Shown here: positions 1 to 5,382 of the stretch, one piece after another
Layout: each line of letters begins with the position of its first letter
Position numbering within the stretch: position 1 is the stretch's first letter
DNA from: Methanosphaera sp. rholeuAM6
GTDB taxonomy: Archaea > Methanobacteriota > Methanobacteria > Methanobacteriales > Methanobacteriaceae
Assembly: GCA_003266105.1 (NCBI GenBank)
Contig: MVAA01000077.1
Span: 1 to 7,911 of the forward strand
DNA length: 7,911 nt
Reading direction: 5' to 3'
Notes under the pieces: model-generated
The model's input: the letters and a program-made list of their open reading frames with translations, nothing else
Databases searched by the model: none
What the model was told of the DNA's origin: nothing
Translations under genes and position numbers: made by a program

Positions 1-89
1 ATTGCAACACCACTCATGACCGTGATATCAACGCGGCTATCAACATACTAAAAGAAGGTTTAAACATACTTTCAAAAAATAAACAATAA
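1..89 (+). CDS. tnpB: TnpB (OrfB) RNA-guided nuclease/transposase, C-terminal end only
   Basis: Reading from base 3, this encodes the last 28 residues of a TnpB protein and stops at TAA 87-89. It begins with a Cys (TGC 3-5), which would be the last Cys of the zinc-finger knuckle. The signature HDRDINAAINIL follows; it matches the third RuvC motif of TnpB, whose Asp is a catalytic metal ligand. TnpB is the nuclease of IS200/IS605 and IS607 elements: it uses an RNA copied from the element's right end to cut matching DNA next to a short target-adjacent motif. The rest of the gene is upstream of the window, so nothing can be said about whether it is intact. The tail after the signature is short and Lys/Asn-rich, as is common. 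Confidence 0.85.
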   Translation, partial: CNTTHDRDINAAINILKEGLNILSKNKQ

Positions 90-225
90 TACAAAAAACA
101 TATTTTTAAAAGAAACATATAATGTTTAGAACCCACGGGACGTGGGGGATAGCTTGGTATATTTAAGTTCAACAAAAACTTACAACCCAAGAATCTCCAT
201 CTTCTACAAGATGGAGAGGTTCAAT
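90..225 (+). ncRNA. Candidate omegaRNA (reRNA) scaffold at the TnpB element right end
   Basis: Three helical elements can be drawn directly from the sequence. First, CCCAC 132-136 pairs with GTGGG 142-146. Second, CTTGG 153-157 pairs with CCAAG 187-191 and encloses an inner hairpin (164-169 with 177-182). Third, a 10-bp terminal hairpin (194-203 with 208-217) has a CTAC loop. It ends in GGTTCAAT. Known omegaRNAs overlap or follow the tnpB 3' end on the same strand and end at the element's right edge, so that flanking DNA becomes the guide. By that rule the guide here would start near 225. The fold was drawn by eye, and the 5' end of the RNA is unknown and may lie inside tnpB. Confidence 0.5.
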
Positions 226-329
226 TCATATTTCAAAGCAATTACGTCAAACGTAATACCAAAAAATATGGGATAATATTTTGTCAACACTTCACAACTC
301 ATTAAAAAATCTTAAATACATTCTTTCTC

Positions 330-357
330 TATATATACTATCATAGTAAATTATTAA
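330..357 (+). repeat. Direct repeat copy A (28 bp, TATA-containing)
   Basis: This block matches 396-423 at 26 of 28 positions; the differences are at 338 (C versus A) and 346 (G versus T). It starts with TATATATA and ends with TAAATTATTAA. The copies are 66 bp apart, start to start. Copy A could act as a distal promoter box for the adhesin gene; transcription would then start around 360, giving a leader of about 80 bases. Confidence 0.7.
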
Positions 358-395
358 CTTAATAGAAAAAGCACTACTTGAAAAAGTTGTGCAAT

Positions 396-423
396 TATAT
401 ATAATATCATATTAAATTATTAA
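396..423 (+). promoter_or_regulatory. Direct repeat copy B, proximal TATA-like box of the adhesin gene
   Basis: This is the second copy of the 28-bp repeat. TATATATAA at 396-404 resembles an archaeal box A. With the usual spacing of about 25 bases, the start site would fall near 423-428, leaving a very short leader that contains the ribosome binding site GGGTGA (425-430), 9 bases before the ATG at 440. The rest of the leader (226-329) has a 7-bp inverted repeat (241-247 with 251-257) and no other recognised signal. The promoter role is inferred from position and AT-rich motif only. Confidence 0.45.
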
Positions 424-439
424 TGGGTGAAAGGATAGT

Positions 440-1465
440 ATGAAAAAAATAGGAAAAATGTTACTACTTGCAACACTAATGATACTTTTAGTGGGAGTAG
501 TTTGTGCAGCAGAAGTATCAGACAATACTACCAGTACTGCTGATGATGTAACTGAAGCAGTGGATGATTCACAGATAGTATCACTGGAAGATACTATGAC
601 AGATGAAATACAGGCAGATGAAAGTTTAACAAAGACTATAAAGAAGAATAATGCAAAAGATCTTAGCACTAAAAAAGAAAGTACATTAACGGCAAATTCC
701 TGGGAAACATTTGTTACAGCATTCAATGAGGCAAAAACAAAAACGGAAAATACAACCATTTTCCTGGAAGAAGGTACTTATATAAATAATGGTACGCTTA
801 CATGGGATAACTCCAATATAGTACTTAACATTGACGGAAATGGACAAACGATTGATGGAAATCAATCACAAGTATTCGGGATTAATAGGGGATGTTCATT
901 AGTTCTGAAAAACATCACAATAACAAATGGTCTAACAATCAATGGAGGAGCAATAGAAAACTACGGTACTTTAACAGTAACATACTCCACACTAAACAAC
1001 AACAAGGCAAACGATTGGGGAGGAGCAATAGACAACAATAATGGGGAATATTTTGATATTATTGGTTGTAATTTCACAAAAAACCATGCAACAGAACGTG
1101 GTGGTGCAATATTTTCCTCTGGGTTTTTGAATGCTAGTGGTAATAATTTCATTGAAAACACTGCAGGTAACAAAGAAACAATAGATTTATTTGGTTTTTG
1201 GAATGGGCTGTTTAATGATAATCATTATTATTCTACAAATATTGGTCTTAATGAGATTAAATTATCCGTTAAAGATGATAAACAATCGTTCAAGTATGGT
1301 GAAAACGTTGAACTAGAATTTAACCTGCAACCAACAAGTATCAACTATTATTTTGACTTTGCAGATGGAATCAATGATATTACACTATACATCAATGACA
1401 AAAAAAAATGTTACGGTCAAATACGAAAATTACACCTTAAAAGGTTTAAAACCTGGCGAATATAA
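440..1465 (+). CDS. Adhesin-like surface protein, N-terminal part (gene split by frameshift)
   Basis: This is the 5' part of a gene that continues to 3449 in the next frame. Residues 1-23 or 24 form a Sec signal peptide: Lys-rich start, hydrophobic core, likely cleavage after VCA or CAA. Residues 25-85 are an acidic, Ser/Thr-rich linker. Residues 87-265 look like a right-handed beta-helix of the polymorphic-membrane-protein type, with repeated GGAI motifs (169-172, 194-197, 221-224) and Asn-rich turns. From about 271 an Ig-like module begins. At the A9 run (codons 321-323) the frame is lost: the last 18 or so residues, KKKCYG and onward to the stop at 1463-1465, are out-of-frame sequence. Start choice rests on the signal peptide and on GGGTGA at 425-430. 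This class is widespread in Methanosphaera and Methanobrevibacter and is thought to mediate contact with other cells or host glycans. Many N-x-S/T sites suggest N-glycosylation. The binding partner is unknown. Confidence 0.85.
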   Translation: MKKIGKMLLLATLMILLVGVVCAAEVSDNTTSTADDVTEAVDDSQIVSLEDTMTDEIQADESLTKTIKKNNAKDLSTKKESTLTANSWETFVTAFNEAKTKTENTTIFLEEGTYINNGTLTWDNSNIVLNIDGNGQTIDGNQSQVFGINRGCSLVLKNITITNGLTINGGAIENYGTLTVTYSTLNNNKANDWGGAIDNNNGEYFDIIGCNFTKNHATERGGAIFSSGFLNASGNNFIENTAGNKETIDLFGFWNGLFNDNHYYSTNIGLNEIKLSVKDDKQSFKYGENVELEFNLQPTSINYYFDFADGINDITLYINDKKKCYGQIRKLHLKRFKTWRI

Positions 1466-3449
1466 TGTTTACTTTACCAGTTGTAACAGACAATCCAATA
1501 CTGTAACATTCAATGTAATATCTGACTCTGAAATTACAACAGACAAGGAGTCATATGATTACTATGAAGGAATAAAAAATATGGTACAACTGGATATTAC
1601 TGATGAAAGTGGACTGCGGGGAACAGCTAATGTAAGTGTAAAAGATGGTGATGAATACATCGAATTGTTAACATGTCATAATGTTAAGGATGGATACACC
1701 ATCCAAACAGCAACCCTTGCCGAAGCACTCGAAAACATCTATGATAACTTAGACTCATCATACACTATAAACGTAACATACTACAGTGATTGTGCAAATC
1801 CTAGTTCAACAGAGTTCACATTAAACATTATAAAACAGAGAAACACCAGCATAATATACGACATACTCAACAACACAGAAAAGAACGTAAAGATAAACAT
1901 TACAGTAACTGATACGGCATACCAGTCCCCGATAGCTAATACACCTATTGAAGTAACCGGAGCCATCAACACCAACACTACCAGCGGAGTACTTGAAGAC
2001 AACAAACTGTCACAGGGAAACTACAAGATAAACGTTTACTATGACGATACAAACGAATACAAAGCATCCAATGCCACAATCGTATTTACCGTGGAAATAG
2101 ATAAAGATGAAAAAATAGCACAGCTGGAAAAACAAAACAAACAACTAACAGAACAACTAGCCAAAGCAAACAAGGAAATAAAAACACTAAATGACACCAA
2201 CAAACAATTAAACAACAAGTTGGATAAAGCAAACAAGGAAATAACAACTCTTAAAATCACCAACAAAAATCTTAACAACAAACTCGACAAGGCAAACAAG
2301 GAAATCAAAACATTAAACAGTACAGTTAATAATTTAACCAAACAGTTAAATACTGCAAATAAGGAAATTACAACTCTCAAAATCACCAACAAAAATCTTA
2401 ACAACAAACTCGACAAGGCAAACAAAGAAATAAAAACACTAAACAATACTGTTAATAATTTAACCAAACAGTTGGACACAGCCAACAAGGAAATCAAGAA
2501 ATTAAACAACTACATTGACAAACTACTAAACACTACAAAACTAAACACCACCATAACAGTAAACCAGATAAAATCAAATGTAGGATCTGTTGTCACACTG
2601 ACAGCAAAAATCAAGGATGAAAAAGGCAAAGCCGTAACAGATGGCAGAGTCATATTCAAAGTCAATGGAATAACACTCAAGGATGAAAACAAAAACACAA
2701 TATACGCAATAGTATCCAATGGAACGGCAACAATAAAATATAAGGTCCAGACAGTATGGATCAAAAACACATCATACATCGAAGCAGTCTACGGAGGAAG
2801 CAACAAATACGCATCATCAAGAACAAACTCAACAAGTGCACTAAAAATCAGCCAGGGAACAGCCAAGATAACATTAACACCATCCAAAATCACTGTAAAA
2901 TCCGGACAAAAAATCACTTTAAGAGCCAAAGTAACAGATGCCTCAGGCGACAGAATAAACAGTGAAAAAGTAGCATTCAAACTGAACGGCAAAACACTGG
3001 CAGACAACAAGGGAAACATACTGTATGCTAAGGTAGTTGACGGCGAAGCAGTACTTGACTACACCATCCCATCAACGTATGATGCAAAAACGTACAATCT
3101 TACTGCAGTATTCGGTGGAGGAAACTACAAACAGGCCACAGCAACAGGTAAACTCACCATAGAGAAAAAGGCAGTGGGAATAAACATCACCAGCATAACA
3201 ACGAAGAAAAGCAAAACAACAGTCAAGGCAAAAATATACGATGAAACAGGCAAATTACTGGTAAGAAACACAAAATTGGCCATTAAAGTAAATGGAAAAA
3301 CAGTACTGAATAATGTAAACAGTACAAACGGTATCATAGACGTGTCATTTATCACATCACTCAAACCGGGACTCTATGAACTGCTGTTAATTTCAGGTGA
3401 AAACGGATTTTACAAATCAGGTAAAGTAACTACTGTCCTTAAGATATGA
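1353..3449 (+). CDS. Adhesin-like surface protein, C-terminal part (after frameshift)
   Basis: This continues the gene that starts at 440. Homology-like continuity resumes at about 1407 (NVTVKYENYTLKGLKPG), so the ATG at 1353, which has no ribosome binding site, is probably not a real start. If one A is removed from the run at 1400-1408, the fused protein is 1002 residues. In fused numbering: Ig-like modules at about 271-550, with repeated PGEYNVYF- and QGNYKINVYY-type strands; a Lys/Asn/Leu-rich coiled coil at about 557-697; then three Ig-like modules at about 701-805, 806-913 and 914-1002. The first two of these share an AVYGG/AVFGG-type strand near their ends. I see no C-terminal membrane helix, LPXTG-like signal or pseudomurein-binding repeat, so surface attachment is unexplained. 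A likely terminator follows at 3472-3519. As the sequence stands, this half would not be secreted because it lacks a signal peptide. Confidence 0.8.
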   Translation: MTLQMESMILHYTSMTKKNVTVKYENYTLKGLKPGEYNVYFTSCNRQSNTVTFNVISDSEITTDKESYDYYEGIKNMVQLDITDESGLRGTANVSVKDGDEYIELLTCHNVKDGYTIQTATLAEALENIYDNLDSSYTINVTYYSDCANPSSTEFTLNIIKQRNTSIIYDILNNTEKNVKINITVTDTAYQSPIANTPIEVTGAINTNTTSGVLEDNKLSQGNYKINVYYDDTNEYKASNATIVFTVEIDKDEKIAQLEKQNKQLTEQLAKANKEIKTLNDTNKQLNNKLDKANKEITTLKITNKNLNNKLDKANKEIKTLNSTVNNLTKQLNTANKEITTLKITNKNLNNKLDKANKEIKTLNNTVNNLTKQLDTANKEIKKLNNYIDKLLNTTKLNTTITVNQIKSNVGSVVTLTAKIKDEKGKAVTDGRVIFKVNGITLKDENKNTIYAIVSNGTATIKYKVQTVWIKNTSYIEAVYGGSNKYASSRTNSTSALKISQGTAKITLTPSKITVKSGQKITLRAKVTDASGDRINSEKVAFKLNGKTLADNKGNILYAKVVDGEAVLDYTIPSTYDAKTYNLTAVFGGGNYKQATATGKLTIEKKAVGINITSITTKKSKTTVKAKIYDETGKLLVRNTKLAIKVNGKTVLNNVNSTNGIIDVSFITSLKPGLYELLLISGENGFYKSGKVTTVLKI
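1400..1408 (+). other. A9 homopolymer, frameshift point of the adhesin gene
   Basis: Nine A residues follow GAC. In the frame from 440 they read AAA AAA AAA TGT and run to an early stop at 1463. With eight A residues they would read AAA AAA AAT GTT and join the frame that stays open to 3449. The protein on both sides fits one continuous Ig-like module (YINDKK then NVTVKYENY), so the break is a one-base insertion relative to an intact gene, or a slippage switch. Confidence 0.85.
2157..2534 (+). repeat. Six 63-bp (21-residue) tandem coiled-coil repeats
   Basis: Six consecutive 63-bp units start at 2157, 2220, 2283, 2346, 2409 and 2472. Each encodes 21 residues, three heptads, on the pattern L-x-x-ANKEI-x-x-L. 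Two unit types alternate, one ending TNKNLNNK and one ending TVNNLTKQ. As a result 2244-2369 and 2370-2495 form a near-identical 126-bp tandem pair. Leu and Ile recur at heptad core positions, so a long rod-like coiled coil (dimer or trimer) between the Ig-like regions is expected. The pattern suggests growth by unequal crossover, first of 63-bp and then of 126-bp units. Confidence 0.9.
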
Positions 3450-3471
3450 TGATTTTAAACTCCTATTTTAT

Positions 3472-3519
3472 TAGTATGAGTTAAATCATACTATTAAACT
3501 CTTTCTTTTAAATTTTTTC
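3472..3519 (+). terminator. Likely terminator after the adhesin gene
   Basis: An 8-bp perfect stem (TAGTATGA 3472-3479 with TCATACTA 3486-3493, loop GTTAAA) starts 22 bases after the stop codon at 3447-3449. A T-rich stretch, 3500-3519, with runs of four and six T follows. Archaeal termination depends mainly on T-runs, which are present here; the hairpin is supportive only. Confidence 0.55.
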
Positions 3520-3565
3520 AGATAAAAATAATTTTATTAAATAAAAAAATCAAACTAATATACAT

Positions 3566-4252
3566 ATGATAAGAGCAGTATTTTTTGATATGGATGATAC
3601 ATTATATGATACATCAGGGTTTGCCGCTATTGCACGTCGTGCTGCAGTTAAATCTATGGTTCATAATGGACTTAAATGTAGTGAAGACGAAGGTTATGGT
3701 GAATTAATGAATATCATTAATGAAAAAGGTTCTAATTATGATAAGCATTTTAATATTTTAGTAGAAAGAATCAATGGTAAATTGGATCCGTTGATTATTG
3801 TCAACGGTATTATCACGTACCACAATACCAAGTTTGCTATGTTGAAGCTGGAACCGGAATCATTTTCAATCCTGTTGTACTTAAAAAGTCAGGGATATAA
3901 GGTTGGTTTAATAACGAATGGTAAAGAGCTCAAGCAATGGGAAAAACTGGTACGTTTGGGTATGTATCCATTCTTTGATGATGTAGTAACCAGTGAATCT
4001 GTAGGTGTTGAAAAGCCTGATCCTGAAATATTTAACATAGCCATGGAAAGACTTGGAGTGACGGCAGGTTCTTCTTTGATGATTGGTAACAATTTTGATG
4101 TGGATATTCTTGGAGCTTGTAATGCGGGTATGCAGAGTATGCTTATTAACTCTGAAATTACACCTAAACAAAAGGAAATCTTGGAAGAGATGGAATGTAC
4201 TGATAAAGTACGGGAATTGGGTAGTTTAATAGATCTGATGAAAATATTATAA
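3566..4252 (+). CDS. HAD-superfamily (subfamily IA) phosphatase, TIGR02253-like
   Basis: A 228-residue HAD hydrolase of normal length. Motif I is FFDMDDT, with the nucleophile Asp8 and the acid/base Asp10. Residues of about 15-95 form the alpha-helical cap typical of subfamily I. Motif II is LITNG with Thr117. Motif III is the Lys of EKPDPEIF (Lys150). Motif IV is IGNNFDVDI (173-181), where the first acidic position of the usual GD is Asn175 and Asp180 is kept. It is probably a cytoplasmic phosphatase of a small phosphorylated metabolite. Archaeal relatives are sometimes annotated as glyceraldehyde-3-phosphate phosphatase, but the substrate cannot be read from sequence. No ribosome binding site precedes the ATG, and an AT-rich TATA-like stretch lies near 3531-3545, so the transcript may be leaderless. 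It stands alone between the adhesin and the small membrane gene. Confidence 0.85.
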   Translation: MIRAVFFDMDDTLYDTSGFAAIARRAAVKSMVHNGLKCSEDEGYGELMNIINEKGSNYDKHFNILVERINGKLDPLIIVNGIITYHNTKFAMLKLEPESFSILLYLKSQGYKVGLITNGKELKQWEKLVRLGMYPFFDDVVTSESVGVEKPDPEIFNIAMERLGVTAGSSLMIGNNFDVDILGACNAGMQSMLINSEITPKQKEILEEMECTDKVRELGSLIDLMKIL

Positions 4253-4270
4253 AAAAATTATAAGAAAATG

Positions 4271-4280
4271 TATATCATAT
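4271..4280 (+). promoter_or_regulatory. TATA-like box upstream of the small membrane gene
   Basis: TATATCATAT is preceded by the purine-rich AAGAAAATG (4262-4270), which resembles a BRE plus TATA arrangement. A start site about 25 bases downstream would give a leader of roughly 40 bases before the ATG at 4341. Motif match only, in a very AT-rich region. Confidence 0.3.
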
Positions 4281-4340
4281 TGAATTCATAAATAATACTA
4301 GCTTAAAAATTAGGGAAATCATGTAAAGGAGATTATAATT

Positions 4341-4514
4341 ATGGAATTTTTATTATTGTATTCTGAAATCATTCCAACAATCCTTGCGGTTGCAGGATTA
4401 TATTTCATATTAACTGGCGGACTTGGGGAAAATAGGTTACAGTTATTTGTTGGTATTGGATTGTTTATTCTGGCTGTTGTAGTTCCATTTGTTTCTTTAT
4501 CTATACTTATCTAA
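4341..4514 (+). CDS. Small two-helix membrane protein, 57 residues, unknown function
   Basis: An uninterrupted reading frame from ATG 4341 to TAA 4512-4514, preceded by a good ribosome binding site (AAAGGAGAT, 4325-4333). The 57-residue product starts MEFLLLYSEIIPTILAVAGL and has two hydrophobic segments, about 10-26 and 34-56. They are joined by a short polar loop, GGLGENRLQ (26-34), so it should be an integral membrane hairpin. There are no Cys or His residues and no catalytic motif. The gene overlaps the 3' end of the convergent kinase gene by 18 bp. I do not recognise the family. The strong ribosome binding site, clean membrane topology and lack of stops argue that it is real rather than chance. 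Confidence 0.7.
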   Translation: MEFLLLYSEIIPTILAVAGLYFILTGGLGENRLQLFVGIGLFILAVVVPFVSLSILI

Positions 4515-5372
4515 TTCTTTTTCTATTTTTTCTTTGTCTGTTTTTAATGGGTCATGCTGTTCCAGTTTTTCTTTGGCTGTTATTGATGCAAACATTCCTG
4601 ATAGATAAATGTCTTCACATTCTTCAAGTTTATAAATGTATGCTGCAATATATGTGTCGCCCAGGCCTGTTGCATCAACGGGATTGTCTGTTTTTATTGA
4701 GGGTATTTCGTATGTTTCGTTTTCAGTATGGATTGCTGATCCCTTGTCTGCCTTTGTGATGATGATTTGTTCCAGGTTGTATTCATGGAGTATTTGTTTT
4801 ATTTTGTTGTTTTCAAGTTCTTTAAGGTTAAATGCTTTTTTTGCTTCGTTTTCATCTAGTGAGATTATGTCCGTGTTTTCAAGGTATGCTTCAATGTTTT
4901 TCCATTCTCTTTCTGTTACGTTGTTTTGTTTGTCTGTTGTTCTAAGGTAACCTTGTGGTGTTAGAACGGTTCGTATTCCATTCTCTTTAAAATAAGCTAT
5001 TGTTTCCGGCGGTATGTCGTAGGGGGACAGTGGTGACAGGAGTACGCTACTGATTTTTTCAAGGTTTACAGTAATATCTTCAGGTTTTATCGGGTTTTGG
5101 GGTAGTGTTGCCTGTTGTGTTCTGTGAAAGTTTTTGTCATAGATGTTTGTGTATTCCATTGTTTCTCTTGTTATTATCTTATTGCATTCAATGCCGTCAA
5201 GCATTTTTACATCTTCATGACCTATTGAAATAATGGATTCTGCATTAGCATTTAATTGATTTAATGTAGTTGTCTGATAGAATACTGCTCCACCAATTTG
5301 AGAATATTCATCATCAGGTGTAATAATATAATCTTTGGTAGCCACACCTATAGCAAGTATTCTTTTTTCCAT
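4497..5372 (-). CDS. PfkB-family (ribokinase-like) sugar kinase
   Basis: A cytoplasmic ATP-dependent kinase of the ribokinase/PfkB fold, 291 residues from the chosen start. It shows the N-terminal strand ILAIGVATKDYI, the substrate-side IGG motif (26-28), DENE (173-176), a TKADKG loop (206-211) and the second PfkB signature DATGLGDTYIAAY (233-245). Asp239 of GLGD would be the catalytic base. The substrate cannot be assigned: the family includes ribokinases, adenosine kinases and ADP- or ATP-dependent fructose kinases. The start at 5372 is preferred over the in-frame ATG at 5384 because GGTGA (5382-5378) lies 5 bases before it and MEKRILAIG is a usual family N-terminus; the longer form would add MVKN. 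It follows the HisA-like gene by 5 bases, so the two are very likely co-translated. Its 3' end overlaps the convergent small membrane gene. Confidence 0.85.
   Translation of the reverse strand: MEKRILAIGVATKDYIITPDDEYSQIGGAVFYQTTTLNQLNANAESIISIGHEDVKMLDGIECNKIITRETMEYTNIYDKNFHRTQQATLPQNPIKPEDITVNLEKISSVLLSPLSPYDIPPETIAYFKENGIRTVLTPQGYLRTTDKQNNVTEREWKNIEAYLENTDIISLDENEAKKAFNLKELENNKIKQILHEYNLEQIIITKADKGSAIHTENETYEIPSIKTDNPVDATGLGDTYIAAYIYKLEECEDIYLSGMFASITAKEKLEQHDPLKTDKEKIEKELDKYR
4515..4545 (+). terminator. T-rich terminator of the small membrane gene inside the opposing kinase gene
   Basis: Directly after the TAA of the membrane gene the plus strand has clustered T-runs (TTTTT at about 4518-4522, TTTTTT at 4526-4531, TTTTT at 4541-4545), which suits archaeal oligo-T termination. 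On the other strand the same bases encode the Lys/Glu-rich C-terminus of the PfkB protein (KTDKEKIEKELDKYR). The T-richness may therefore simply reflect Lys codons. Confidence 0.4.
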
Positions 5373-5377
5373 ATTTT

Positions 5378-5382
5378 TCACC
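5378..5382 (-). promoter_or_regulatory. Ribosome binding site GGTGA deciding the kinase start
   Basis: GGTGA on the minus strand matches the archaeal anti-Shine-Dalgarno sequence and contains the TGA stop of the HisA-like gene. It lies 5 bases before the ATG at 5372 but overlaps the ATG at 5384, so it can only serve the former. The arrangement indicates termination-reinitiation coupling. Confidence 0.65.

Larger units (their letters stand above)
1..225 (+). mobile_element. Right end of an IS200/IS605-family element (partial, TnpB type)
   Basis: The window opens inside the 3' end of a tnpB gene and continues into about 135 bases of non-coding DNA rich in inverted repeats. It ends in a 10-bp perfect hairpin (194-203 with 208-217) followed by GGTTCAAT. 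A subterminal hairpin framed by CCAAGAATC before and GGTTCAA after is the usual look of right ends in this family, which move as single strands and have hairpins instead of terminal inverted repeats. The left end, and any tnpA, lie outside the window. The exact right boundary (about 223-225) is inferred from the TTCAA(T) motif and not proven. The element sits about 215 bp upstream of the adhesin gene. Confidence 0.75.

Noticed and set aside
412..759. 115-residue minus-strand open frame over the adhesin leader and signal peptide
   Set aside because: Hydrophobic Ser/Val-rich antisense of a real gene; no ribosome binding site or family resemblance.
1353..1406. Independent start of a second protein at ATG 1353
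   Set aside because: No ribosome binding site or promoter, no signal peptide, and the first 18 residues are out-of-frame reading of the upstream Ig-like module; a frameshift in one gene explains the overlap better.
2039..2509. 156-residue open frame on the minus strand, rich in Leu, Phe, Ser and Val
   Set aside because: It is the antisense of the repetitive Lys/Asn/Leu coiled-coil coding region; low-complexity, no ribosome binding site, and the plus-strand frame has a clear protein pattern.
2157..2534. Regular tandem repeats that could suggest a CRISPR array
   Set aside because: The repeats are contiguous 63-bp coding units with no spacers and encode heptads.
2756..2965. 69-residue plus-strand frame starting MDQKHIIH
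   Set aside because: An out-of-frame reading within the first and second C-terminal Ig modules of the adhesin; no ribosome binding site.
4636..4950. 104-residue plus-strand open frame
   Set aside because: It lies antisense to the PfkB kinase, whose motifs are clear; composition is as expected for a shadow.
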